Assembly: GCA_905210995.1 (NCBI GenBank)
Contig: CAJLZE010000030.1
Span: 1 to 26,245 of the forward strand
Source of the DNA: an uncultured Anaerotruncus sp.
GTDB taxonomy: Bacteria; Bacillota; Clostridia; Oscillospirales; CAG-272
Direction: 5' to 3'
DNA length: 26,245 bases
Made by a program: the position numbers and the translations under genes. Each line of letters starts with the position of its first letter. The stretch's first letter is position 1. Positions 7,736 through 15,688 of the stretch are shown one piece after another. A model generated the notes under the pieces. It did no database searches and was not told the DNA's origin. It saw only the letters and a program-made list of their open reading frames with translations.

Positions 7736-8230
7736 TCACTCGTGAGACTTCGTTCTCGAAACTTCTTTGACCTCAAGCTTTAGCTCGCCGCCGGGAGTTT
7801 CGACCGTAACGGTATCGCCCGCACGCTTGCCGATGAGCGCCTTGCCGACAGGGGCAAGGTCGGATATCCTTCCGTTCATGGGATCGGCTTCATTTGAACC
7901 GACAAGGCTGTATTCAAACTCCTCATCGTCCGTTACGTTGTATCCCTTGACGGTTGAACCGACGCTGATGACCGACAGGTCTATCTTCGACTCATCTATG
8001 ATTATCGCATTGTTGACTTTTTCCTCAAGCTCTTTGATCCTTGCTTCGACCTTCGCCTGCTCTGTTCTCGCCTCGTCGTATTCGGAGTTTTCGGAAAGGT
8101 CTCCGAACGATCTTGCGACCTCGATCTCGTGTACTACTTCGGCACGGCGGACATTCTTCAGATAGTCAAGCTCGGCTATCATTTCGTTGTAACCCTGTTG
8201 TGTAAATGTGAGCTTTTGTTCCTTGGACAT
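7736..8230 (-). CDS. greA: Transcription elongation factor GreA
   Basis: GreA enters the RNA polymerase secondary channel and stimulates cleavage of backtracked transcripts. The 164 residues have the standard layout: an N-terminal coiled-coil hairpin (about 12-78) with the acidic tip in GDLSENSEYDEA (43-54), then an FKBP-like C-terminal domain ending in the GGELKLEVKEV strand. Length is typical of the family (about 158-164). An AAGGAG ribosome site precedes the ATG. It lies 48 bases downstream of the S41 protease gene and 19 bases upstream of lysS; greA-lysS adjacency is common in Firmicutes. Confidence 0.97.
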   Translation of the reverse strand: MSKEQKLTFTQQGYNEMIAELDYLKNVRRAEVVHEIEVARSFGDLSENSEYDEARTEQAKVEARIKELEEKVNNAIIIDESKIDLSVISVGSTVKGYNVTDDEEFEYSLVGSNEADPMNGRISDLAPVGKALIGKRAGDTVTVETPGGELKLEVKEVSRTKSHE

Positions 8231-8278
8231 TTTGGTTCTCCTTATATATGCTTATATTTCAAACATTATTGCCGTTTG

Positions 8279-9580
8279 TCAATTGATCCCGAGGGCGCCG
8301 ATCGCAGCATTCATCTGATTATCCTCAGAGTCTGTGATCTTGTAGATATTCTTATTTTTAAGAGCTTCGTCAAGCTCGACTTCAACATCCGGCTTTATTC
8401 CGATCCCGTTATAACCATCGGAAAGCGGGGGATAGTAAAGGCGCGTCGTCATTTTAAGACCGCCGTCATAGCCGAACTGTCTGAGATCGTAAATACTCTG
8501 CATACTTCCCTTCCCGTATGTCACGGTACCTACCACCTTTGCGATCTCATAATCCCTGAGCGCCGATGTAAAAAGCTCTGCTGCGCTCGCGGTGCTTCCG
8601 TTGGCAAGCACGGCGCTTTTGCCCATGACAGCCGAACGGTATTTGCCGATATCGTCAGCCGAAACATTACACGCGGAATACGCAGACGATGCGGGGTACT
8701 GGACCACACCGACCTTGGTCGGATATTTCTGTGTCTCGTCGCGCCCGGCAGTACGTATAACGATGTCGTCCTTGTTGAGCATAAAGCTCAGAACGGCCGT
8801 AATGGACGCAAGGTCGCCGCCGCCGTTATATCGTACGTCGAACAAAAAATACTCGCAGCCCGATAAAATGAGCGAATCCATTGCTGCGGCAAACTGACCG
8901 GGAGTGGTGAGATCAAACTGAATAAGCTTGACAACACCGACCTTGGGATTGACCGCGTTCACATGATATGTGACGGAAAGAGATTCGTATTCGCGTCTTA
9001 CGATCGAAAAAGTTTTTTCCTCACCGCCGCGCATAACGGTGAACTCCGCCGTCGTTCCCTCGTCACCTCTGAGCTTTTTGAGAGCACCCTCAAAGCCCAA
9101 CTCGGCTACCGTTGTCTTTTTGCCGTTTTCAATGACCGATACTATGAGATCGCCCGGCTGAATTCCCGCTTCAAGCGCGGGAGAGGACGGCATGATGCTC
9201 GTGACTTCTATCGCTTTTTCTTCTGAGTTTTCAACGACCATGACACCGATGCCTACGCCCTTGCCCTCATTGTCGGCATTCATGGCGTCAAACTCCTCGG
9301 CGCTGTAATAATGAGCATATTTGTCGCCGGTCTCATTTATGAACCAGTCGATAAGCCCCGAAAAATCGGCGTCGTCACCGATCTGATAAAGCGCGTTCGT
9401 TGACAGGAGCTCAAGTATCCTGTCAAGCTTTGAATCATCGGATTTTGCATATCTCTCTTCTAGCGCCGTAAGGTTTTTGCGGTACATGGATGAGCTGACC
9501 GCGTACGCTCCCATAAACGAAAGCAGTATCGCAGCGAGAAGCACAAATATAAATACGGAAACAGATATTTTCTTTGACAT
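8279..9580 (-). CDS. S41-family C-terminal processing protease (CtpA/CtpB-like)
   Basis: A membrane-anchored or secreted serine protease of 433 residues. An N-terminal membrane segment (about 7-28) is followed by a cap helix region, a PDZ domain (about 105-195, with PSSPALEAGIQPGDLI) and the S41 catalytic core. The likely nucleophile is Ser332 in GSTASAAELF and the general base Lys357 in TYGKGSMQ. Their 25-residue spacing equals that in characterised C-terminal processing proteases. Such enzymes cut extracytoplasmic substrates near their C-termini; known substrates include cell-wall hydrolases (Pseudomonas CtpA, E. coli Prc) and the SpoIVFA/SpoIVFB signalling pathway (Bacillus CtpB). It starts 25 bases after the M23 peptidase stop, so that protein is a natural candidate substrate; this is inference. 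Confidence 0.93.
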   Translation of the reverse strand: MSKKISVSVFIFVLLAAILLSFMGAYAVSSSMYRKNLTALEERYAKSDDSKLDRILELLSTNALYQIGDDADFSGLIDWFINETGDKYAHYYSAEEFDAMNADNEGKGVGIGVMVVENSEEKAIEVTSIMPSSPALEAGIQPGDLIVSVIENGKKTTVAELGFEGALKKLRGDEGTTAEFTVMRGGEEKTFSIVRREYESLSVTYHVNAVNPKVGVVKLIQFDLTTPGQFAAAMDSLILSGCEYFLFDVRYNGGGDLASITAVLSFMLNKDDIVIRTAGRDETQKYPTKVGVVQYPASSAYSACNVSADDIGKYRSAVMGKSAVLANGSTASAAELFTSALRDYEIAKVVGTVTYGKGSMQSIYDLRQFGYDGGLKMTTRLYYPPLSDGYNGIGIKPDVEVELDEALKNKNIYKITDSEDNQMNAAIGALGIN

Positions 9581-9605
9581 TTGTCAGCCTTTCGGGAACA
9601 GATGA

Positions 9606-10931
9606 TCAACCCTTGGGGATCGATATGTAGTTGAGCGGCTCAACACGCTTTCCGTTTTTGCGGAATTCTATGTGCAGATGATATCCTGTCGTGATACCTG
9701 TAAGACCGACAAGCGCTATCGTCTGCCCCTTCTTTACAATATCACCCGTCTTGCACAGAAGCTGCGATGCATGACCGTAGATTGAGACAACGCCGTCACC
9801 GTGATCTATCATGACACAGTTACCATAGCCGGAAACAACACCGGCAAGGATCACACGCCCGGTCTTGACCGCATAGATCGGAGTTCTGTTCGGAGCGGCA
9901 ATGTCCATACCGCCGTGCGTATCTCTGTATCCGATCTCCTGAAGGTTGCGGTCCTCATTGAACCACGAGGTTATCGTTCTGTATCTGGTAGGAAGCGGCC
10001 ACGTATAATCCTGAGTCTGATTTTCGCGCTCCATCTCTTCCTGCTGAGCCTTTTCAAGCTCAAGGCGCTTGCGTTCTTCCTCTGCAAGACGCTCCTGACG
10101 CAGTTTTTCCTCAAGCTGGCGCTGTCTTTCGGCCTCCTCTGCTATAAGCTGAGACACGAGACTGTCAAAAGCTTTGTTGGCAGAATCGCGTTCTGCCTTC
10201 AGTTTATCCGCGGCAGCCTGATCCTGTTTTATCTGAGCCTCAAGCGTGGCGAGCATTGCCTCGTTTTTCGCATCAAGCTCCTCAAGCTCTTTTTCCTTTT
10301 CGTTTACCTTTGCGGCAGCCTCGTCTACCTTGACTCTGCTCTCCTCCAGTTCTGCCTTCTTGGCTTCAAGCGCCGTCTTGGCTTTCTCAACGCGCTTCAT
10401 GAGGCGCTTGTTGTATCCGATCATACCGGATACGCGCTCAACGCGCGAAAGAAGATCGCCGAGATCCTCGGCACCGAGGATAATCGCAAGATAATTCGAA
10501 GAGCCCTCCTCATACGTCATGCGGAGAAGCCCGAGAAAATTCTCGTAACTCTGCTCATACTCAGCTTCAAGGGTCTTGGCATCCTCCTCGCACTTGGCAA
10601 GCTCGTCGCCGAGATCATTTCTCTGATCTTCAAGCAGCGAAAGCTGCTCGACATATACATTGTGCATACTGTCATACAGTTCCTTGCACTTAAGAGCGTC
10701 CTCTTTTGACTTTTCGGCTTCGTTTATTTTGCTTTCAAGAGCCGCGCTGTCAGCTTTCAGCTTTTCGAGACGGAGACGCATTTCTTCGGTCTCGCTGTTT
10801 TTGATATCACCGTATGTTACCGCATAGACCGATAATGCGGGTGAGGCAACATACACAGCGGCAATAAGAGAAATCACGAGCGCAACAAAGCGCAATGAAT
10901 TTCTCTTTGCGAAGCTTACGAATTTGGACAT
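9606..10931 (-). CDS. Coiled-coil M23 peptidase, probable FtsEX effector
   Basis: An exported 441-residue protein. The N-terminal hydrophobic stretch (about 15-38) serves as signal peptide or anchor. Long coiled coils span about 45-125 and 170-305, the second ending in a Glu/Arg/Gln-rich rod. The C-terminal LytM/M23 domain (about 315-440) keeps the zinc ligands His339 and Asp343 (HGGMD), the HxH motif His418-Leu-His420, and His387 in YGHAS. The architecture matches E. coli EnvC, but EnvC has a degenerate LytM domain and only activates amidases, whereas this copy looks catalytically competent. It follows ftsX by 52 bases, as PcsB and CwlO are functionally tied to FtsEX in other Firmicutes. It should cleave peptidoglycan cross-links under FtsEX control. 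Confidence 0.92.
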   Translation of the reverse strand: MSKFVSFAKRNSLRFVALVISLIAAVYVASPALSVYAVTYGDIKNSETEEMRLRLEKLKADSAALESKINEAEKSKEDALKCKELYDSMHNVYVEQLSLLEDQRNDLGDELAKCEEDAKTLEAEYEQSYENFLGLLRMTYEEGSSNYLAIILGAEDLGDLLSRVERVSGMIGYNKRLMKRVEKAKTALEAKKAELEESRVKVDEAAAKVNEKEKELEELDAKNEAMLATLEAQIKQDQAAADKLKAERDSANKAFDSLVSQLIAEEAERQRQLEEKLRQERLAEEERKRLELEKAQQEEMERENQTQDYTWPLPTRYRTITSWFNEDRNLQEIGYRDTHGGMDIAAPNRTPIYAVKTGRVILAGVVSGYGNCVMIDHGDGVVSIYGHASQLLCKTGDIVKKGQTIALVGLTGITTGYHLHIEFRKNGKRVEPLNYISIPKG

Positions 10932-10983
10932 GACAGATACTTACCTCTCTTTTCAGATTGACCGGCGGAAAAAACAAACCGAG

Positions 10984-11946
10984 TTATTTGTTGAGATTCC
11001 GCCGCAGCGACATGATACTTGCGCAAATACCCGTAAGGATTCCGATGGAGCCGAAACCGAGTATGAGCATCCATCTGAAATCGGAGAACGGGGTGAGCAC
11101 GAGCATCTGCAGCTTTCCCGCGGCACTTCTGACCGCATAACGGTAAAGTCCTTCACTGATAAGGTAGCCTACGATCGCCGAGAAAAGACCGATGATAACG
11201 CCCTCGATGAGGAACGGCGCAACTATGAAAGCCTTTGTCCCGCCTATATATCTCATGATATCTATCTCGGCACGGCGGGAATGCACGGCAAGCTTGACCG
11301 TGTTGAAAATAACGAACACGCTGACGAGCAGCAAGAGAATGAAAAACCACAGAAAAACAAACGATATGCCGTTTTTGAGTCCTTCGACCTCATTTGCAAG
11401 TTCAAGGCGGTTGTTCACCTTATTTATGCCGTCGATTGCGTGAAGTTCAAATTCAAGATCGCTCGCTTTATCGTTATTGATATAGGTCACAATAAACGAA
11501 TCCGCAAGCGGATTGTCCCCGTTCTCCTCAAGCGTCTGAAAAAGATCCGGATAGTCGGGGTATGTTTTCTTCATATCTTCAAGCGCTTCGTCTTTGGAAA
11601 CATAATCAACGCTCTTTACATTGTCAAGTTCCTTTATCTGATTATATATGCGGTTGACGTCGTCTCCGCTGAGATCGTAATCGACAAAGACCACCATCTC
11701 GTTAAGCATACGCAGGCGCTTGAGGTTTGAATTCAGATTCTCAAAAAGCATGCCGAAGCAGCCGAGAAGCGTCAGACATGATGTGAGCACCAACACCGAC
11801 GCGACTGTCATTATGCGGTTGCGCCACATACTCTGAAGAGCAAGCCACACAAAGTAAAACGGATTGTAAACGCCGTGTCCCGATCTTTTCGGGATACTCG
11901 CCGTCTCCGCTTCTTCCGCAGCCTGTTTTTTCTTATCGTCGTTCAT
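10984..11946 (-). CDS. ftsX: Cell-division ABC transporter permease FtsX
   Basis: FtsX is the membrane half of the FtsEX complex, which transmits ATP hydrolysis across the membrane to control a peptidoglycan hydrolase rather than transporting a solute. The 320 residues have a cytoplasmic tail (1-45), a first membrane helix (46-67), a large extracellular domain (about 68-193), and three further helices (about 194-217, 245-265, 292-313). This is the FtsX four-helix layout. The segment VHSRRAEIDIMRYIGGT (221-237) is the FtsX/MacB-type cytoplasmic coupling motif. The large extracellular domain is where effectors such as PcsB or EnvC dock. It follows ftsE by 46 bases and precedes the M23 gene. Confidence 0.96.
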   Translation of the reverse strand: MNDDKKKQAAEEAETASIPKRSGHGVYNPFYFVWLALQSMWRNRIMTVASVLVLTSCLTLLGCFGMLFENLNSNLKRLRMLNEMVVFVDYDLSGDDVNRIYNQIKELDNVKSVDYVSKDEALEDMKKTYPDYPDLFQTLEENGDNPLADSFIVTYINNDKASDLEFELHAIDGINKVNNRLELANEVEGLKNGISFVFLWFFILLLLVSVFVIFNTVKLAVHSRRAEIDIMRYIGGTKAFIVAPFLIEGVIIGLFSAIVGYLISEGLYRYAVRSAAGKLQMLVLTPFSDFRWMLILGFGSIGILTGICASIMSLRRNLNK

Positions 11947-11992
11947 TTATCTTATTTCTCCCGTGAGTTTCTTTGCGGAACAGCCCGCGCCG

Positions 11993-12685
11993 TTACCCGA
12001 TGGACGGCATCTCATGCTGCCCGATCGTCCTGTCGCCTATCACGTTGCCGTGCGAGATGTTTATAACACGCTGACCGAGGGTATCGACCAGATTCTGCTC
12101 GTGAGTTACCACAAGCACTGTCTTACCGAGTTTACGGTTTATGCGCAGGAGCATATTCATTATATCAAGACTCATTTTGGGATCGATGTTTCCCGTAGGC
12201 TCGTCGGCAACAATGATATCCGGGTTATTGGCAATGGCTCGCGCAAGCGCTATGCGCTGCTGCTCGCCGCCGGAAAGCTCGCCCGGACGATGATTCGCCT
12301 TTGCATCCATGTTTACAATGCGCAAAAGAGCCGGAACACGCCTGCGTATCTCCGCACCGGGCGTTCCAACAACGCGCATTGCGAATGCGACATTTTCATA
12401 TGCGGTCTTATCCTGGAACAAGCGGAAATCCTGAAATACCATCCCGATCTTTCTGCGGTAATACGGTATTGCACGTTCGGGAAGCTTTGTAATGTCGATG
12501 CCGTCGACAAGTATCTGCCCCGATGTCACTTTTTCCTGCCGCAGGAGCACCTTTGTAAGGGTAGTCTTGCCGGCGCCCGAATGACCGACGATAAAGACAA
12601 ACTCACCGTCGTGTACCGTGAAGGAAGCGCCGTCGAGAGCCGTCACATCGGCGTATTCCTTGACAACATTTTTAAACTCTATCAT
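11993..12685 (-). CDS. ftsE: Cell-division ATP-binding protein FtsE
   Basis: The cytosolic ATPase of FtsEX, 230 residues. All ABC motifs are intact: Walker A GHSGAGKTT (34-42), Q-loop Gln85 in VFQDFRLF, signature LSGGEQQR (137-144), Walker B IIVADEP (157-163) and the switch His195. The order ftsE-ftsX matches the family everywhere. The ribosome site is weak (GGATGTGAT before the ATG), so translation may be modest or partly coupled to the upstream regulator gene, which ends 38 bases earlier. Confidence 0.97.
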   Translation of the reverse strand: MIEFKNVVKEYADVTALDGASFTVHDGEFVFIVGHSGAGKTTLTKVLLRQEKVTSGQILVDGIDITKLPERAIPYYRRKIGMVFQDFRLFQDKTAYENVAFAMRVVGTPGAEIRRRVPALLRIVNMDAKANHRPGELSGGEQQRIALARAIANNPDIIVADEPTGNIDPKMSLDIMNMLLRINRKLGKTVLVVTHEQNLVDTLGQRVINISHGNVIGDRTIGQHEMPSIG

Positions 12686-12723
12686 TAGATCACATCCGAC
12701 GAAAAATTGTTTTGCCCGCCGTA

Positions 12724-13809
12724 TCAGTATTTTACGGGCTTTGAGTTAAGATACTGCTTGACCATAAGCGCGACCTTGAAGGTGATGGCGTGCTCGAATT
12801 CGCGCAGATCAAGCCCCGTTACCTTGCGGATCTTTTCAAGTCTGTAAACCAGCGTATTGCGGTGCACAAAGAGCTTGCGCGACGTTTCGGAAACGTTGAG
12901 GTTGTTCTCGAAGAAGCACTGAATGGTCATGAGCGTTTCGCGATCGAGCAGCTCAAGGCTTCCCTTCTTGAAGACCTCCTGCAGGAACATCTCGCAAAGA
13001 GTAGTCGGAAGCTGATATATCAGACGTCCGATACCGAGATTGTCGTAGCTTATTATATTCTTTTCGGATTCGAACACTCTGCCGACCTCAATGGCGATCT
13101 GAGCTTCCTTGTAAGCTCTGGCAAGGTCCTTGATGTTATCAACTATCGTCGAGATACCGATAGAGACCTTTGAGAAGAACTCGGTGCTGAGAGTGTCGGC
13201 GATCTTTACGGCGATCTTCTCCACCTCGCGCATCTCGGTATTCGGCTTTACCTCTTTTACGAGCACAATATCGCGCTCGCCGACGCTGATGATATAGTCA
13301 CGCGGCTTGTCGGGGAACATATTCTGAAGCATTTCAAACGGCATCATCTCTGTCTTGCCGTAGAACTTGATGAGCAGAACGACACGGTATTCCTCGGTGT
13401 TGAAATGAAGCTCCTTGGATTTGATATAAATATCGCTCGGCAGAATATTATCGAGAATGATATTTTTGATAAACGAGCCCTTGTCGTATTTCTCGTCGTA
13501 AAGCTCCTTTATATTGGAGAGCGATACAGACAGCATCTTGGTGAGCACTTCAGCCATCTTGTCCTCACCCTCGACAAAAACAGTGTATTCGGACTTCATG
13601 TTGGCGCCGATAGGACGGTATGTGTATCCGCCTTTGCATATCATGTCCGACGCATAGAGCAAATCGTCGCGCAGACCCGGCATAAATTCCCCTATTCTTA
13701 CAAGCTCCGAACAGGCAATGATATTGTTGGATTCGTCGATAACTCCTATCGTGCGGTCAACGGTATCCTTCATCTGATGAATTACGCTTTGAAATAATCT
13801 GTTAGACAT
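12724..13809 (-). CDS. CdaR/PucR-type transcriptional regulator
   Basis: A 361-residue protein ending in the PucR-type helix-turn-helix (about 303-350; the recognition part reads FVHRNTLVYRLEKIRK). The middle (about 138-255) resembles the degenerate GGDEF-like domain of CdaR proteins (VSIGIS, LARAYKEAQIAIEVG). The N-terminal 100 residues look like a small-ligand sensor domain (GVIDESNNIIACSE). Named relatives respond to sugar diacids or purine breakdown products, but here the ligand is unknown. It is the first gene of the ftsEX operon, so it may regulate the operon and itself. The start has GAGAGGA about 13 bases upstream, a long spacing. Confidence 0.87.
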   Translation of the reverse strand: MSNRLFQSVIHQMKDTVDRTIGVIDESNNIIACSELVRIGEFMPGLRDDLLYASDMICKGGYTYRPIGANMKSEYTVFVEGEDKMAEVLTKMLSVSLSNIKELYDEKYDKGSFIKNIILDNILPSDIYIKSKELHFNTEEYRVVLLIKFYGKTEMMPFEMLQNMFPDKPRDYIISVGERDIVLVKEVKPNTEMREVEKIAVKIADTLSTEFFSKVSIGISTIVDNIKDLARAYKEAQIAIEVGRVFESEKNIISYDNLGIGRLIYQLPTTLCEMFLQEVFKKGSLELLDRETLMTIQCFFENNLNVSETSRKLFVHRNTLVYRLEKIRKVTGLDLREFEHAITFKVALMVKQYLNSKPVKY

Positions 13810-13870
13810 GACTTATATTCGTTCCTCTCATCTGTTCAATTTGACGATTTGTTTGTGAAATCTAACCTAT

Positions 13871-13899
13871 ATTTTATATCAAAAATTGTGATTTTTCAA
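13871..13899 (-). promoter_or_regulatory. Promoter of the CdaR-ftsEX-lysS operon
   Basis: On the minus strand TTGAAA (13894-13899), a 17-base spacer and TAAAAT (13871-13876) lie about 60 bases upstream of the regulator start. It is the only good sigma-A-type promoter found for the seven-gene run down to lysS. Confidence 0.65.
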
Positions 13900-13986
13900 T
13901 AGGCAAACGCTGATTTTTTTCAAAAAGCCCGATTTTTTTTGTGAAATATATCCGAATTGCTGACATTGATTCCCTTTTAGGCGCCC

Positions 13987-14730
13987 TTAAGCTTCGAATT
14001 CAAAATATATACACGCAAGAATGAATTCCGCCGCGCTTTCCGTCCTCAGGATGCGCGGACCGAGCCCCGTCGGTATCAGCCCGGCATTGCGGGCATTCTC
14101 AGCTTCCTCCGGGAAAAATCCGCCCTCGGGTCCGATAACGACCGAGAGAGCGCTCCCGCGCGGCAGTGTATTCCCGAGCTCCGCAAGAACGTGCGGAGCT
14201 GCGCGCGTCCCTTCCCCCTCATAGCAGAAAAGCACGGGGCCTCGCACCGCGGCATCTGACAGCATACAGTCAAAATCCATGCAATGCCCGACCTCGGGTA
14301 TACGTCCCCTGCCCGATTGCATGGCAGCCTCAAGCGCTATGCGCGCACGTCTTTCGCGCTTGCGGTCCTCACCGTCGGACGGCTTCACAACACAATTGCG
14401 ACTGTAAAACGGGATAACCCGCGCCGCACCGCATTCGACCGATTTCTGTATCACCGTATCAAATTTGTCACCCTTTACGAGCGCCTGATATACCGTAATG
14501 TCAAGCGGAGGCTCGCCTGCGCTCGGCGCACGTCGTTCGACAGCAAGAGTCACCGTGTCAGAGGTAAACGACTGCGTGCGGCAGAAATAATCGTTACCCC
14601 TGCCGTCGCACAGCGTGAGCGGTTCGCCGCACCGCATTCTCAACGAGCGCGATATATGCTTTGCGTCATCGCCCGCAAGCACGGCACAGCCGTCCTTGAT
14701 ATCCTCGGGAGAAACAAAAAAACGCGGCAT
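13987..14730 (-). CDS. rsmE: 16S rRNA (uracil-1498-N3)-methyltransferase
   Basis: RsmE methylates N3 of U1498 in 16S rRNA of the 30S subunit using S-adenosylmethionine. The 247 residues are typical in length. The N-terminal PUA-like domain (about 1-70) contains the family HISRSLRMRCGE stretch. The SPOUT-fold domain follows, with the SAM-binding loops IGPEGGF (199-205) and LGPRILRTESA (223-233). The last motif usually reads RTETA, so Ser replaces Thr. The start has an excellent GGAGGTG ribosome site and its own perfect promoter at 14771-14799. It is transcribed alone, away from the next plus-strand genes. Confidence 0.97.
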   Translation of the reverse strand: MPRFFVSPEDIKDGCAVLAGDDAKHISRSLRMRCGEPLTLCDGRGNDYFCRTQSFTSDTVTLAVERRAPSAGEPPLDITVYQALVKGDKFDTVIQKSVECGAARVIPFYSRNCVVKPSDGEDRKRERRARIALEAAMQSGRGRIPEVGHCMDFDCMLSDAAVRGPVLFCYEGEGTRAAPHVLAELGNTLPRGSALSVVIGPEGGFFPEEAENARNAGLIPTGLGPRILRTESAAEFILACIYFEFEA

Positions 14731-14770
14731 ATGCCCACCTCCGTACAGTCTGACCGTTTTATCTTTATAT

Positions 14771-14799
14771 ATTATACATTTTTACGCGCCCCTTGTCAA
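14771..14799 (-). promoter_or_regulatory. Perfect consensus promoter of rsmE
   Basis: On the minus strand TTGACA (14794-14799), exactly 17 spacer bases, then TATAAT (14771-14776), about 40 bases upstream of the rsmE start. It lies back to back with the plus-strand promoter at 14827. Confidence 0.85.
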
Positions 14800-14826
14800 T
14801 TCCCCGCGGAGAAAACACACAATTGC

Positions 14827-14855
14827 TTTACAATTTGAATGAAATATGATACAAT
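14827..14855 (+). promoter_or_regulatory. Promoter of membrane protein-EamA operon
   Basis: TTTACA (14827-14832), 17-base spacer, TACAAT (14850-14855), about 54 bases before the start at 14909. A second -10-like TATAAT occurs at 14863-14868 without a well-placed -35. Confidence 0.65.
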
Positions 14856-14908
14856 GTTTGTGCTATAATTTTTTCAGAATGCAAATAATATCGGGGGGGA
14901 AACACCGT

Positions 14909-15658
14909 ATGAACAGCAACAACGACCCGAGAGACGAGAAATTGCAGGCGGGTGAAATAGTGATAGACAATCCCGTTTTGAAAAAGGCAGACAATTTCTG
15001 GTTCTACAACAAGTGGAAGATAATCATTACCGCATTTGCCGTTATCGTTCTCGGCGTGTGCATATGGCAGAGCTGCACCAAAGAAAACTACGACGCAACT
15101 CTCATGTACGCGGGACCGTATGATGAGATCAACACCAAAGAAAACTTCATTGCCGTACAGAACGCGCTGAACGCCGCGATCCCCGAGGATATTGACGGCA
15201 ACGGTGAAAAAAGCTGCGATATTGTTACGCTCATCATTTATTCGAACGATCAGATCGAAGAAATGAAGAAGACAGCAGCGTCCGAAAGCAAGAAAATATA
15301 TGTCAACGCCGAAATGAACAATCAGGAGCTGCAGAAGTTCGACCAGCTGATACTTGCCGGCGAATATTCGGTGTGTCTGCTCGATCCGACCCTTTACGAA
15401 CGCGTAAAGGCCGCCGGCGGCTTCCGCAGGCTCGACGAAGTGCTCGGCAGCACGCCCGATTGCGCAAACGATGAATATTCGATACGCTTTGCCGACACCG
15501 AGTTTGCAAAATACTTCGGCGTTTTCGGCAAATTTCCGCCCGATACTCTTCTCTGCCTGCGCACTCAGAGCAATTTCGGCGGCAAAACGGCTGATGCCAA
15601 ATACGACACGTCGATAAGCTTTTTCAAAAGTATTGCAGAATTCAGCCCCGACAACTGA
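14909..15658 (+). CDS. Membrane-anchored protein of unknown function
   Basis: I do not recognise a family. The 249 residues start with a charged cytosolic segment (1-34), then one membrane helix (about 36-54, IIITAFAVIVLGVCIW), leaving about 195 residues outside the membrane. The outer part has alternating alpha/beta character (for example ATLMYAGPYDEI, CDIVTLIIYSND, ELQKFDQLILAGEYSVCLLDPTLYERV), faintly like a periplasmic binding-protein lobe; that resemblance is only an impression. The start at 14909 is chosen because a GGGGGGGA ribosome site sits about 9 bases upstream; an in-frame ATG at 14846 has none and lies within the promoter. An antisense frame of similar length exists but lacks any ribosome site. 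The EamA permease starts 30 bases after its stop. Confidence 0.8.
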   Translation: MNSNNDPRDEKLQAGEIVIDNPVLKKADNFWFYNKWKIIITAFAVIVLGVCIWQSCTKENYDATLMYAGPYDEINTKENFIAVQNALNAAIPEDIDGNGEKSCDIVTLIIYSNDQIEEMKKTAASESKKIYVNAEMNNQELQKFDQLILAGEYSVCLLDPTLYERVKAAGGFRRLDEVLGSTPDCANDEYSIRFADTEFAKYFGVFGKFPPDTLLCLRTQSNFGGKTADAKYDTSISFFKSIAEFSPDN

Positions 15659-15688
15659 TATTTCCCGAAAGGACCCACGCATACACCA

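Noticed and set aside
8251..8282. TTGACA on the minus strand at 8277-8282 as a greA promoter
   Set aside because: No acceptable -10 at 16-18 bases; the nearest TATAAG is 20 bases away, and the hexamer overlaps the end of the upstream gene.
9801..10709. Plus-strand frame of 302 codons inside the M23 gene
   Set aside because: Mirror of the coiled-coil codons, giving Leu/Phe-rich nonsense; no start signals.
13900..13986. T-rich and A-rich runs downstream of rsmE as a terminator
   Set aside because: The runs flank only a short CCCG/CGGG-like core and no stable stem could be drawn; no rsmE terminator is claimed.
14828..15682. Long minus-strand frame (284 codons) opposite the unknown membrane protein
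   Set aside because: No ribosome site, overlaps the plus-strand promoter and gene, and the plus frame has a good ribosome site, a clear membrane helix and compositional sense.
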